A DNA stretch of 64,000 bases from Heliopora coerulea (taxonomy: Eukaryota; Cnidaria; Anthozoa; Scleralcyonacea; Helioporidae), in contig JASJOG010000195.1 of NCBI GenBank assembly GCA_030142905.1, forward strand, positions 434,001-498,000, read 5' to 3'. The notes beneath the pieces are model-generated. The model ran no database searches and was not told the origin of the DNA. It saw only the letters and a program-made list of their open reading frames with translations. The number at the start of each line of letters is the position of its first letter. Positions within the stretch are counted from its first letter, which is position 1. Shown one piece after another: positions 43,111-55,344 of the stretch. The translations under genes and the position numbers were made by a program.

Positions 43111-43591
43111 TTAAAGAATGCAAACAGTTTTGGGAGAAAAAAACACTCGATGAAAACAAAAAGAAAGAACAAAACAAGGTGGAGGCCAAGCAATACTTAA
43201 AGTAAACATAAACGGTTCAGACAACAAATTATAAACAGAAAACACAACCCGGTACAACTTCCTGTTACTTACATCAATTTAAAGCCATAAAAAAATAAAA
43301 AAAACTAAGTATAAAAAGAATAAAATTGAAATAACTATCGAATACACGCTCTCAAACTATCTGTTATGTTTCCTTTCTTCAAAAACCTCAGTTTAATCCA
43401 TAGAAAAACGCTCACTTTCAGAGTAATTACTGTGAAAAAAAAAATCGAAGCCCGATGCTTGGAGGATCACCAGATGTTAAAGCGGCCAATCAAAAAGTTT
43501 AGAACTTTTGGCTTAAATAAGGAGAAACCAATATTTAATCAGCAAAATAAATCTTGTTTTCCGTTATTTTGTGTCTGATTCTATGTTATAA
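43111..43591. other. Host DNA, no gene supported
   Basis: AT-rich with A-runs; no coding frame or repeat partner. Confidence 0.4.
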
Positions 43592-43761
43592 AAGAAATGG
43601 TTTATGATTTGGCGTGCTCCATTGAGTTATGGGTGCACATGGGAATTTGGGGTTGCTATCGGCTATTGCCTCCAGCAACTCTTACGCTTTTTCGTGCTCT
43701 CCCATCCTCCCGCGCGCATCCACAACTCAATGGAGCACGCCAAACCATAAACCATTTCCTT
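43592..43761. mobile_element. 170-bp inverted-repeat element
   Basis: AAGAAATGGTTTATGATTTG, then GCGTGCTCCATTGAGTTAT on the left is mirrored by CAACTCAATGGAGCACGCC and AAACCATAAACCATTTCCTT on the right. The inner loop is diverged. There is no ORF. MITE-like. Confidence 0.7.
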
Positions 43762-43904
43762 AATAGAAACGCAGATACACAATGCGAAAATTTTTCTCTC
43801 TAGTCACCATGAGTGTAAATGGACTCCACACACGTCGAGATTAGTACCCTCGCACCGCGCTTCGAGCGGTGGGCGAGGAAATAATTCACCATGTCTTGAG
43901 GATT

Positions 43905-44478
43905 ACTATTGCAACCTGGAGCAATACTTTCAGTGACGACATTGTCGTCGACATATTTCCATCAGTCAGCCCATTCTGTGAGGTCATTTACCATAACAAG
44001 GAAAAGTATCGGTCCCATAACCGTCCATTGCGGTACTCATCCATTTAAATGTTGCCAATTTGGTACACAATGGGTCAATTTAACGCGCTGCTTGCAATCA
44101 GTAAGAAAACTTCTTATACAATTTATCATAATTGATACTTTCAACTCAAGTATAACTTATACAAAAGAATGTTATAATCTATAAAACTGAAGGCTTTCGA
44201 GAAATTAAGGACAAAAACTCTAATAGCACTCTTTGATGCGTCTGATCAATGAGGTGATGAACAAGGCTTAATAAAGTATGTGTCGTCTAAGAATTTTTTA
44301 AAGAACCAAATTGCCGTTTATCAATCTTTTCTCTTATCCATTCAATAAGCGAATCTGTTATAAAATGTTCACAGATTTTGGACAGGGTGGCAGTCAGGGA
44401 AATTGGACGTAAATTCTCAGTAATATCAGCAAGTATTGCTACTTTTGAAACTGGGATAACATCAGCTTTTTTCCCAAT
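43905..44478 (-). pseudogene. Non-LTR reverse transcriptase fragment
   Basis: On the minus strand the frame 44496-44287 reads KKADVIPVSKVAILADITEN, then LRPISLTATLSKICEHFITD, the RT1 region of a non-LTR reverse transcriptase. Further motifs follow in other frames (THTLLSLVHHLIDQT, MGPILFLVMVNDL). Stops and shifts show it is dead. Confidence 0.65.
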
Positions 44479-45115
44479 CATCATCAACATCATCACACAT
44501 TATTAACGCTAATCTCATACTCATTAACGAGAAAATAGATTCATTTTATTAAGTGTACATTTATTAACGCTTTTGTCAAGTCCAATTAATTTTTTGCATA
44601 GAAATTGACATTCAGTAGCGCAGATACGCAACCATTTGCATCAAAGGGCATTCTATAGCGCCAATAGACGATAATTAACACCATTCGACTCTACATTAGG
44701 GAGAATAAAATTACAGTTACGCAAGATATTTCTCCGGTTTGTTGCAGGGTCGATTTAAAGTTATGTGGAATCCCGACATGTATAAAAGATCAGGGAACTA
44801 TCAAATTTCGTAAATACACTGAATTCGGTTGGACAGTTCAAACCTCTTTTATTTCGCCGATATGTCTAATGATTGCTCTGCCAGTTTTTCCTCTACTGAG
44901 CCCTTATCAAGACTATATATTAACTCACTACAACGAAATATCATGTTTCCTAGAGTGTTAGAGAGTAATTCCATTCTTCTTGTCTTACATTTTTTTAATT
45001 GATCGCACAGACGGCTTTTCAACCTCTGTTCATCGGAAGCCCACTTTCACCGGTTTGTTCACAAATTTTGATAGTTTGATTCCCTAATCTTTTAAATGTG
45101 ACCTCGTCGTCACCA
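44479..45115 (+). repeat. Penelope-associated repeat, copy A
   Basis: The 5' part (GCGCCAATAGACGATAATTA, ATCAGGGAACTATCAAATTT) is non-coding. The 3' part encodes a degraded reverse transcriptase piece (DRTDGFSTSVHRKPTFTGLF, TNFDSLIP) typical of Penelope-like elements. Copies lie inverted at 45336-46010 and direct at 47205-47875. Confidence 0.65.
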
Positions 45116-45335
45116 TAACTAGCCAACCTTAGTTCACAGAACTTTGATAACACGCATCAACTTTTACGTCCTAGGCAATTTGTCCAAGATATTAAATTAA
45201 GATCTATTTCGTGATCAAATCTTATGTACGCAGCAGGCGTCTTAGACAATAATTTGTGTCAGCAGAGTGCTGTGAAGAAAAGTTGGCTAACAGCTTGAAA
45301 TATGCATTTCAAGAAAAATTTGGCATGAAGACTAA

Positions 45336-46010
45336 ATTTTAAAATAATCGTTCAGAAGGGTGAAGACAAGATCACATTTGTACAAGATTAAGCAATGAAC
45401 TATCAAAATTCGTAAATAAAGCAGTGAAAATGAGGCAGGCTTCCGATGAACAGAGATTAAAAAGCCGTTTGTCCGATCAGTTAAAACGTCCAACAAAGAA
45501 ACAATGGAATTATCCTCTAACACACTAGGAAACACAATATTTCTATATAGTAAGTTAAGATAGTCTGACAAGGGCTCAGCAGAGCAGAACGTGATCACCA
45601 GAGCAAAAAATGGCAAAGCAGTCATAGACAAACCGACGAAATAAGAGGTTTGAACTGCCCAACCGAATTCGGTTTATTAACGAATTTTGATAGTTCCCTG
45701 ATCATTTAGCCATCTCTGAATTCCAGATAACCTAAAATCGACACTGCAATAGGCTGTACAAATATCTTGCGTAAAAGAAGTTTTATTCTCCCTAATCAAT
45801 AGTGGAATAGTGTAAATGGTTGTCTGTTGGCGCCACTTAATTCCCTTTGATGCAAATTGTTGCTTATTGATTCTAACGAATGTTACTTGTAATCCAACAA
45901 TTCTAATTGAACGTGACAAAAGCGTAAATGATGACAATTCATTAAAATGAATTCATTTTTGCGCTAATGAATTCGAGGTTAACGTTAATTATAGTATATT
46001 TTCTGGTAAC
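45336..46010 (-). repeat. Penelope-associated repeat, copy B (inverted)
   Basis: This is the best-preserved copy. On the minus strand 45631-45332 it is open for 99 codons and includes DRTNGFLISVHRKPASFSLL and YKCDLVFTLLNDYFKI, the C-terminal end of a Penelope-like reverse transcriptase. The upstream non-coding part matches copies A and C. Confidence 0.7.
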
Positions 46011-47204
46011 GAGAACCACAAAGATATATAACGGCTTAATCCTATACATGGCTTCGTTGCTATCTGAAAACATGATTCGAACAAAAATTAAAAGTTGTCC
46101 AGTATGACTAAGACATTAACCAGATTTTACGTATGAAGAAAATGGAGAAGCGTAAAGCCATTAATTTATAGCACATGACGATTCATCTTAGGCTCTGTTC
46201 AGGTTTGGTATCCTACATGGCTCCGTGCATCACAAAAGGAACAAAAATAATTCCAAGTAAAGTTTTAAAAGGCTTTAAAAGAATTCTGTGTTCCTATTTC
46301 AAGAGGTAACGGTGAAGGTCCAGCCTCTTGTTTTGAGTATAAAACTTGGAAAAATAAAATTTAGGATAAAGTCTGGTCAAAAAAGGAAACATTCGGATAC
46401 AGTCACAGATAAAGGTTATGAGAAGCACAAATTTATATTTAATCTAAAATCTTCCAAAATGTCTTCTTTAACTCTTTATCTAAAAGGTGTTCTAATTCCT
46501 CTCATACACATGTGCATAGAGCAAAGGATCTCAAAGGACAAGCGCGTGCATAACCAGGAAATGATAACAGCATATGTTTCACCCCGTTTCCTTGCCAATA
46601 ATTCTTCCAACCACCTCAAAGGAACAAAAATACTGTTCATTCAAATTCGATAGTGCATTGGACCACTGGACGTCTGCAGTGGGCTCAGCTGACCATTAGG
46701 TGCAGCATTTAGTTTCTTTGAATCTTTAATGGAAGTCCGAGTAAGAATTATGGATACCTATGACTAGTGTCCGTCCACATGCATGGTGCTCAAGTACAAA
46801 CCATTCACCAAGTGCCATTGCCTCGAAACCATGATTCGGGTACCAGAAAAAAAACTGTGTTTACAATAGTGGCCGTATCCCAATACCCCAACACCATGCC
46901 AATACGCCTATTCTGAATAACACCATAAACACAGAGTATTTTGTGCAGGAACACAAGCGCTTTTCCATATTAACTTTGTCCAGACTGAGGAACCCGGAAT
47001 GCACCCACTCCAAATTTAAATATTTATATCTCAATAGCCTTGCGCTGACGTTTTGGAATTTTACCTAAAAATATCTTGTCTTATGGATGGAAAAAAAAAT
47101 TGTGAAAAAACACCCAACTAAAAATAATCTATGCAGTATTCATTAACACCTACTAGCATTGAATTTCGACAGACCATTTTCTTAAAGGTTTTCTCTTCCT
47201 TATA
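46011..47204. other. Host DNA, no gene supported
   Basis: A 121-codon plus frame at 46288-46653 shows no recognisable family or coding character. Nothing else seen. Confidence 0.35.
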
Positions 47205-47875
47205 CACTTTTGCTGATTATTACCAGAAAATATACCATCATTAAAGACAACCTCAAACTCGTTAACGTGAAAATACGTTCATTTTATTGAATCAACAGTC
47301 GTTTACGCTTTTGTCATGTTCAATTAAAACTTTTGCATAAAAAGTAGCATTCATTCGTACCGATAAGCAACCATTTCCATTAAAGGGCATTCAATAGCGC
47401 CAACAGACGACCATTAACACCATTTCGCTATTCATTGGAGAGAACAAAATTTCAATTACGCATGATATTTTTGCAGTCTATTGCACGGGCGATTTAAGGT
47501 AAGTGGAATCCCAACATGTTAAAAGATCAGGGAATAAAACTATCAAAATTCGTAAATAAACTGAATTCGTTTGGACAGTTCAAATCTCTTATTTCGGCTA
47601 CATGTCAATGAATGCTTTGTCAATTTGCTCTGCTAACCACGTTTTGCTCAACTGAGCCCTAGTCAAGATTGTATGATAACTCCTTAAATTGTAATATCAT
47701 GTTTTCTAGCTACTCCGTTCTCCCTTTCTTGGACGTCTTAAATAATCACTCAAGCGGCCTTTCAACTTCTGTTTATGGGAAACCCACATTTACCAGTTTA
47801 TTTATGAAATTTTGATAGTTTCACTCCCTAATCTTCTAAACATGGTCTCGTCTTGACCCTACTATAAACAGTTAT
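47205..47875 (+). repeat. Penelope-associated repeat, copy C
   Basis: It starts near TATTACCAGAAAATATACCA and matches copy A through GCGCCAACAGACGACCATTA, AAAGATCAGGGAATAAAACT and TTTGGACAGTTCAAATCTC. The coding part is more decayed than in copy B. A fourth, partial copy is at 62430-62595. Confidence 0.65.
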
Positions 47876-48609
47876 TTAAAAATTTGCTCTTCATACCACA
47901 TTTTACCTGATATGTATATTCCACGAAATGCAAGCTGTTAACCAACTTTAGTTCACATCACTTTGGTAACACACATCAACTTTAACGTTTTAGACAAAAG
48001 TACACCTTTTGCCTACCATTAAAATAAAAGAAATCTTCAACTGCACCATCTGATGTAACATTAGCACGATGGAAGTTTTATTAACGCCAAGCTTGGTTCA
48101 TTAAAACGAAAAAACTTCAATAGTATTAATTCATCATGCATGGAAAGACGCTTTTCATTCACATCAAATGAATTTTTTATGGTTTTAGAGCAGATAATTG
48201 TAACCACACTGGTGTTATAGTTATGTAAATGTAAATTTAATGACTGGGAGTTAACATGGTGATAATATAGTACGCTTTAAGCCCCGGGCTATAACGTGCG
48301 TGGGATGGCTACACATAAGGGTATGCCATGTAGAATCGATTGAATAAGTATGAATCTTGGTCTCAGAGTCGATGTGGGGGCCCATATAAGTGTTGTAAAA
48401 GTTAGTGAAGATACCAACTGGCTGGAAAAGTTAAATATAAACCCACCACATGTTTTGGATTTTTACGAGGTGTTAGATGGCTACGCAGTTGGACATGCAG
48501 CGCAGAGTTGAAAAACTGAGTATGTATACAGTAGATCAAGAGAAAAGAAGTGAATAAAAGATGAGTAACATTGTCTCGTGCATAATTTTTTTGGGACACA
48601 ACCCTGTAA
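47876..48609. other. Host DNA, no gene supported
   Basis: No gene or repeat recognised. Confidence 0.35.
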
Positions 48610-48920
48610 TCATGACATCGACCATTTTTCCAACTGTTCGGGAATATGTATTTGTGGTTTCCCAGTGATCTTTTTCTTAGTGTCTCGTTTATGACTTTTA
48701 AGGTTTACACTAGATTTTCGTTTCTAATTGCTTGGACACATTGCCTCATTTCGTCATCTATCTTAATATTATTGCGCCCGCCTCGAGGTAGTTCTTCCAC
48801 CAGATCTTTTTCCAAATATCGTTTTATAACTCCCCTCGCCGTTTAACGGTTTGTACCCAATGCATCAGCAACAGTAAAATAATCAAGTTCACGGTCATTA
48901 AACGCACTAAATAAATGCCA
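48610..48920 (-). pseudogene. Tc1/IS630-type transposase N-terminal fragment
   Basis: The minus-strand frame reads FNDRELDYFTVADALGTNR, then a stop, TARGVIKRYLEKDLVEELPR, GGRNNIKIDDEMRQCVQAIR and INETLRKRSLGNHKYI, with two in-frame stops. The helix-turn-helix layout and the PRGGRNN phrase fit an IS630/Tc1-related transposase DNA-binding region. The catalytic part is missing. Confidence 0.5.
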
Positions 48921-49074
48921 GCGCCGAAAATATATATATACGGGATCAGGTCTCTCCGCTGGATTTGTTTAAAGAAGAACATTATGTACAAGATAAGGTC
49001 AAAAATTCACTACGTTGTTTTATGTATAGTTATATTATTTGGTCTTAAAAGACTTTAATTTAGACCACAAGAAA

Positions 49075-50420
49075 ATTAGAATACTTAATGATCTTACTGA
49101 AAACTTCTCTATACTTAAGCCTGACAAAGATAGCGGCATAGTCTTAATGAAACGTAGTCATTATATCTCTTCTGTTAAGTCCCTTTTCACTGATTCTAAC
49201 GATCATTTCTGATCCTACTTCAATAGACTGTGTTGTTTACAATAATTCCTCAGCACATTTCTTAATGTAGTGAAATTACCGATGATGAATATCGTTTCTT
49301 ACAGCCTAAAGCCGCACATGCTCTTCCTAAAACACATAAACCTTTTCATCCTTTCCTAAATTTCGTCCAATCATTAACACGACTAACACTCCCCATTATG
49401 ATAATGATAAATTTCTTTCTTCGTTATTAAATATAACAGTGAATTTTTACTTTTCGACTCTTTTGAAGCCGTTTTTAGAACCAAAAACATTCCTAAGCAA
49501 CTATTTCATGAAGGCTACCAGTTTGTTTCGTTTGACGTTGAATTTTTATTTAGTAATGTTCCGTTATCAGCAACAGGTAATATTATCCTGGATCGTATTT
49601 AGAATAAAAAGCTCATCAACAATACACTAACCAAACGCACTTTAAAAAAGCTTATTTTGGATTGTTGCAGTAATATTACTTTTTCCTTGAACAATCAATT
49701 GTATGAACAAATTGATAGAGTTTCGATTCGACTTTCTCTTGCTCCTGTCTTGGCTAACATAATTTTAACAGAATTTGAAATTGTTCTTTCTAACCTCATT
49801 CGTTGTGGCACTATAAAATTTTATAAACGTTATGTTGATGATATACTTTTTCTGGTAAAACCTTCTGACATTCAGGTAGTTTTCACCAAATTTAATGAAT
49901 TTGATAAAAATTTGAAATTTACGGTAGATACATTTTCTGGCGGAGTTATTTAATTTCCTTGACATAAAACTTTCGGTATATGGTACTGACGTTTATCGTA
50001 AGAACGCTCACACTGGCCAATATACACACTTTTCTAGTTTCGAACCTTTTGCCTGCAAAATGGCCTGCATGAAATCACTTTTCCATCGCGCATTCATGAT
50101 CTGTTGTAATAAAAGGCCTTTTGACAAAAAAACCCCCCAAAAAAACAAACCCCCACAAAAAACCCCACAAAAAACAACAATTTGAAAACGTTTATGAGTG
50201 AAAAACGTCTTAATTACCAAACTAAACGCAGGTATAATACTTATGTAATTTCTCCTCCTCCTAAATCACCTTTTGACGACAATTTACCTGAAATTTGGAT
50301 TCGGCCTACGAGAGGAAAGTCTTCTTAAATCTTGCATTATGAAAACTCGCCGTCGGCTTAATCATCCGATTAAATGCATAATTATTTACAACACCAAAAA
50401 AAATGCCTCATATTTTGTTT
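49075..50420 (+). pseudogene. Penelope-like reverse transcriptase remnant
   Basis: LNDLTENFSILKPDKDSGIV at about 49090 matches the N-terminal KPDKGNGVV-type motif of Penelope-like enzymes. Frame 49657-49953 contains LYEQIDRVSIRLSLAPVLAN and FYKRYVDDILFLVKPSDI, including the catalytic YVDD. Scattered stops and shifts show decay. The stretch 50127-50180 is an A/C-rich low-complexity insertion. The GIY-YIG part is not here, but a similar one is at 52235-52430. Confidence 0.75.
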
Positions 50421-50469
50421 CAAAGACAAAGTCCTATGGTGTCCCAACCCCGCCAAAAATCCAAATTTC

Positions 50470-50670
50470 CATTTTATACAAAACTTTGGACATTCGATAC
50501 AAGTTTTCGTTTGCAACACAACTTTTACATACACAACTTCGATACAACTTTTCATTTGCTGTACAATTTTTTTCATTCACAACTTTTGATATTTGATACA
50601 ACTTTTCGTTTGAACACAACTTTCGTCAGAATTTGATTTTCAACACAACTTTTCATTTGTAACCCAATTT
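50470..50670. repeat. Degenerate tandem repeat, CACAACTTTTCATTTG type
   Basis: Units of about 22 bases (TACAAGTTTTCGTTTGCAAC, CACAACTTTTCATTTG and variants) recur roughly eight times with drift. The open frames on both strands here are a by-product of the repeat. Confidence 0.65.
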
Positions 50671-51498
50671 TTTTATCCAACCGCAATCCACTAAGTCAGA
50701 GGATCGCGGGCTCCAACTGTTTTCTAAATTGTGGATATTTTATCCAAGTCGATATCAAATTATCAATGTCACTCAGTTTGGAGAATATTAAAGCTCGCTA
50801 ACATAGCCGAATTGTTTTAATTATTTAAACAGAATGACATTCCCACTGATGTTGAAATGAATTGTGAATGTTATTTGCACATCTGTGGTAGTCTTCTCAT
50901 GTTAACTTTCATACGTTTTGTTCACATATTTCTTTAATACATTCAAATTATTTACATGAGATTTAATTGCAATTCTGTCTTAGGTGAGAGTCACTCTTCT
51001 TGGAGAACAAACAAAATATGAAATAAACAAAGAGATGCTTTCCATAATAAATTGTCAATTAAAAAAAACGCCCAACAGTACGTTTCCGGTACGGCAACAC
51101 ATCATGTAAGTCCTTACGTTAATAAATCAATTATCAATAACACTTTCTATAGTGATATCCTAACATCTCAGCTCCTCTGAACAGTTTGTAAACATTCAAA
51201 CGACGCCTTGCGTGTAGTATGCCAACGTAGATGTGAAACAATGTATATACCCACGACGACGTACGGAGCAGAACTAGGCCGGCGTTCAAAATATTCTTAT
51301 GACTACAAACTATCAATTCTTTTTACTTTGAATGAAGACGTGGAAGTTTTGCAGTAGACGTTGTCCTAGTGTTAACTTAAATTTTCTCATATCTGCGACA
51401 CGGACTGGCATCTAGATAGCTATATACTGGGCACTTACAAAAGTAAGTTCAAATTTGAATTTTTCGTTAATAACTTTCTCCTTTCCAAAATGATTCAA
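50671..51498. other. Host DNA, no gene supported
   Basis: No coding frame or repeat. Confidence 0.35.
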
Positions 51499-51753
51499 GG
51501 CTAAAAATAACGACCGGTCAACGGACAATGACTGGCCAAAATGTCTCTTTATCGGTCACTTTTTTGCCTCACGGGTCATTTCGACCGGTCACACCAAATA
51601 AAATCATATCTCGCTCATTAATAGTGATCTTTTTGACTATTTGCTGTATTTTACGCATTTTAAAAATGACCGGTCAGAAACAGAGTTTGACCGAGCTAAA
51701 ATCAAGTTGACCAGTCATTTTGATCGGCGACCAACCGGCCGTTATTTTTAGCC
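51499..51753. mobile_element. MITE with GACCGGTCA internal repeats
   Basis: The left end GGCTAAAAATAACGACCGGT is the mirror of the right end ACCGGCCGTTATTTTTAGCC. Inside, variants of GACCGGTCA or GACTGGTCA recur six or more times in both directions. No ORF. Confidence 0.65.
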
Positions 51754-52204
51754 CGGTGATTTTGACTTTTTCTTCCTGCAGCAAACAGTGAGTGTGATAT
51801 TGATAGCAAAATGGAGGGTGATGACATACAGTTCTTCTTAATGCCGTCCAATCAAGGTGCTCTAAATTTCCATGACAGAATTACTTAGACTCACTTCGTG
51901 CGCTCTCTGTGCTGTTTGATCTGGATCAGAACCGAGAGAATCTTGAGTCTACATGCACACCAACAATCTCTGCGGTAAAATGTTGTAAACGACGCCAACC
52001 TGCTTTTGATATGAAGGAAGAGTAACGCTTCCACCCGAACGAGGTTTTACGTGTTGCAAATATTAGCAAACTGGCTGGGTGAACCATAATCTTCCTGACG
52101 TCCTTTCTTTGTGAACGATCTCATTCAACTCTCCAAGTGAGTGCGTGTATCGAATATCAAAAGTTGTGTACAAAATGGAAAATAGATTTTTGAGTGGATG
52201 GGAC
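51754..52204. other. Host DNA, no gene supported
   Basis: Nothing supported. Confidence 0.35.
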
Positions 52205-52430
52205 ACCATAAAGTTCCGCAGTTATCTCGCAATAATATAGTCTATCAAGTTACTTGTCCTGGGTGCAATAAAAGATATATAGAGAAAACTGATCTTTGCC
52301 TTCATACACGTCTTTCCAAACAGTCTACTTAACACAGCACCAGTGCAGTTGCCCAACACTTCTTACAATGTGAACACGCACAATTCATTCATGTCTGGTT
52401 CTCGTAAATAATGGTCGATGGCTACTTCAC
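52205..52430 (+). pseudogene. Penelope-like GIY-YIG endonuclease fragment
   Basis: The frame reads NIVYQVTCPGCNKRYIEKTD followed by LCLHTRLSKQST, the GIY-YIG nuclease signature of Penelope-like elements, with the usual Cys-x2-Cys. A stop follows directly, then QHFLQCEHAQFIHV. It may be the displaced C-terminal end of the element at 49075-50420. Confidence 0.6.
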
Positions 52431-53177
52431 TTGAAATAAAAAAAAGATAATAACGAAAGGACAGTGTCCGACATTTTAGATTTAAAAATTTGACGGTTGA
52501 AACTGTACTCTACCGGTGATCGAGTAGTATGTTTGTGTGCTGGTTCTAGAGTCCGAATTCAACCCTTGCCCGTGGCACTGGGGTTTTTTCATATCAATGA
52601 TTTTGTATTTTTCGTTATAATCTTATTCCTAAAATATTTTTTCTTGCTCGGTTTTCTTTCACCATTCCCACTGAGCACAATGCTCAAATTTACGTCAGTG
52701 GAGTTACCGCTTTGAACTATTTGCAATGAAAGGTGTCTATCCCATGTTATTCCCCAGTTCTCTCAAGTAGACTGCCGAGGGAAGAGACTCTGAATTAGGT
52801 GATACAAGATTCTCGGCAATTTTTCAGCTCAGACTTACTAAGTTTTTGGAGTATCCAATTCTAATATGGGTGACCTCTCACCTAAATTTAAATTTTGAGC
52901 TCATTAAAAACCTTTACAATTCGTCGAATCCATCCGTATTTTCAAGGAATATGATGAAATGTTCCGGGAGCGTGGTTGCGCATCGCATTTCTCGTAAATT
53001 GTCCATACGTTTGAGGTGTACATACAGCATGCAATTAAGATCCATTTTAATATCAAAGCTTTTAAATAGGTCTTCTTTTAAAATAAATTTTCAGTCAAGT
53101 AAAAAATTCAGAAATGGTACATTTCAATTTTTTCCATCCGAATGCAAATTTTTGATTTTTACTCTGATGCCGCTGTC
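52431..53177. other. Host DNA, no gene supported
   Basis: No gene recognised. Confidence 0.35.
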
Positions 53178-53930
53178 AAAGTAAATGTGTACCACCCAAA
53201 AGATATGTCCCTTGGGATAAATTTCCTTGAAAATGTGTCCCCCATGGACATATTTCCGTGGACATTTGTCGCCTTCTTCTGGATTTTTTCCCCCTATTCA
53301 GAACACAATCAGCCTCAGGTCAAAAGTTTATACAAAAAAAGTGGGTTTACCAAAATAGCTTATACAGTATATGACTAATCACTGAGCTACCCATCAGGAA
53401 GAACAGGACCTAATGAGATCAATTTTGCTTCCACTGTATTTAAATTTGCTGCGTCCAAAAGGTGAGGGAACAGCCAAATTACTTGGAACATTGACAATTA
53501 GAACGAAAGTCCTTTGTCGGAGTGAAACGTAATGTAATATAAAAACTAGGTGATATTTTCAGATAGAAAAAAGTCATCTAAATAAAGGGCCTTCGCTCAA
53601 AACGTAATTATTTTCTATTCCAAATTTTCGGTAGTTCCCTATTCCTTTTTAATACACACGAGAGTGTTAGCAAAGCAAAAGTGATTTTCTTTATATACTT
53701 CCCGCAAATAAACCATACTATCCGTTCAATTTCAACATCTAAATACTCTTAGCAAGTTTCCGAAGCTTGCCAACAGAAATACCTTCTCGGTGTCTGAGCA
53801 TACTGCGCAAGTAGGAAGAGGCCAAATTTCCAAAGAGGGGACATATTTCCTAAGAAATCTCCAAGAAAATATGTCCCGGGGAGGACAAATTTGGTGGGGA
53901 ACATATTTACTGGGACACTAGCCAATTTTA
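53178..53930. mobile_element. Possible non-autonomous DNA element with GGACATATTTCC repeats
   Basis: The left end region (GTAAATGTGTACCACCCAAA, GATATGTCCC) and the right end region read in reverse (GTAAATATGTTCCCCACC, GGGACATATTTTC) resemble each other, and GGACATATTTCC-like words cluster near both ends. The ends are diverged, so limits are approximate. Confidence 0.4.
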
Positions 53931-54348
53931 CTCTTCATTAAGGGAGACGTCTCACACAGGAAATGGTTAAACCTATCCCACTGCCTTTTAAAAACCTAGA
54001 CATTCTCAGTATAAAGACAATCGTTTCCAAGTCTGATAAACTTTGATCTTGCATGTAGGCCTGATATTGTAAAATATCAAGTTTTAAACTAAGTTCAGGC
54101 AATTAACTTTCCATAAGCCAATAAATAAATGCACTGCATAAACATGAATGTCTATTTACATATAATGTACAGTAATCAACAGATTCATGCAAAATTGAAA
54201 TTGTTACCTTGCATGACTTGGAATCGAAAAAAGCTCAGCAACAGTATGATACCAAAATTATTCCAGGAGCCAGTCATTTTGAAAATCCAAGAAAACGTAA
54301 AAAGAAAATACTGAAAAAGATAAAGAAACAGCCATTCCGTAATCAATA
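53931..54348. other. Host DNA, possible basic exon
   Basis: The plus frame at 54209-54340 encodes a basic stretch (ENPRKRKKKILKKIKKQPFR) that could be the end of a host exon broken by the next element. There is no supporting splice or family evidence. Confidence 0.25.
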
Positions 54349-55342
54349 CACAATGGAACCTGTATATAACGGCCCTGTATTAAGCGGCCACCCTCTATTA
54401 AGCGGACAGTTTTCAAAGTCCTGAATTTTCGCCAATACAAATGCACTAATTACTACCTGTATTAAACGGCCACCTCTATTAAGCGGTTGCGGCCACCCTT
54501 TGGCAGTCCCATGTTGGTTTTTCTTTGTTGTTTTTACCTGTATTAAGCGGTCACCCTTGACCGGAAACTTAAAGCCACATGTCATTCCACGCAGTTTTTC
54601 ATTGTGTCTGATTGTGTTTAAGAAGCGACCCATTATCACTACAGAAATGACAAAGCTAATGCTAATAATTAACCGTTCATTATGGTTAATCCTTCCCAGA
54701 TGTCCGCAATGAGCTGTAGTACAAAATCATGGGACGCAAACAATAATAATATTGTCCGTCTCGAATCTGCTTCCGTCTAGCTCTACTTGAAATTCCTCTT
54801 TAGTTAGTTTGTTTTTGAGCCATGTGATTGAGAAGGAATCGCCTTCAAACGTATACTTGCACGGGATTTTCAGGCCATAACCTCCACCACTGTTAAAGCG
54901 CTTGCTCTTTACAGTGACTTTCCCGTTCTTTGTTGGTTTGAATTTTATTGCCTGCAGTGCTAAATTAGCAAAATTTCCGTTTTAACCGCACGTTGATCGT
55001 AAGAACTATCAAAATGACGGAATGAGATGTATTTCCTTGTCAACCGCAAGTCAGAAATACTGTATGGTAGAGCAGAGGACAACTGATTGTACCTTTACAT
55101 AATTTTACGTTTATTGCACCACTACAGTTACAAGTTAGCAACTTTGTTGAAAGTAGAGATTGCCAAAAACAGCGTCGTGATCTTATTGTTCGCTTGAATG
55201 AAGTGTTGTTAGATTCGCAAATAAAATTGATATTTGACCACGCCCAGTGAGTATTTTTGGTGATCCTGCATTAAGCGGTCACCTGTATTAAGCGGCCAGT
55301 TTCTAAAGTCCCGAGGGTGGCCGTTATATACAGGTTCTACTG
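54349..55342. mobile_element. pogo/Tigger-like non-autonomous transposon, ~1 kb
   Basis: The ends CAATGGAACCTGTATATAAC (left) and, in reverse, CAGTAGAACCTGTATATAAC (right) are inverted repeats flanked by TA on both sides (54347-54348, 55343-55344). The subterminal motif TGTATTAAGCGGCCACC and variants recur about eight times near both ends, as in pogo/Tigger elements. There is no DDE transposase. A different coding-like segment lies inside at 54727-54959. Confidence 0.75.
54727..54959 (-). CDS. Coding-like segment inside the pogo-like element
   Basis: On the minus strand a frame of about 76 codons runs from an acceptor-like site (TTTGCTAATTTAG at 54960-54972) to a TGA at 54729-54727. It has no ATG near its start. 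The product (IKFKPTKNGKVTVKSKRFNS, then IPCKYTFEGDSFSITWLKNK and EEFQVELDGSRFETDNIIIV) has balanced amino-acid use and looks like the terminal exon of a real protein. I recognise no transposase motif. It might be a captured host exon or a remnant of an accessory gene. Confidence 0.4.
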
Positions 55343-55344
55343 TA

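Noticed and set aside
42701..43200. Long open frames with PSLHPSIP or GGMEGWRD repeats
   Set aside because: They result from an octamer microsatellite with no stop word, in several frames on both strands.
46288..46653. 121-codon plus-strand ORF
   Set aside because: Composition is not protein-like, no family motif and no splice or promoter support.
50273..50640. Overlapping frames on both strands
   Set aside because: They arise from the degenerate TTTTCGTTTG-type tandem repeat and Penelope remnant, not from a gene.
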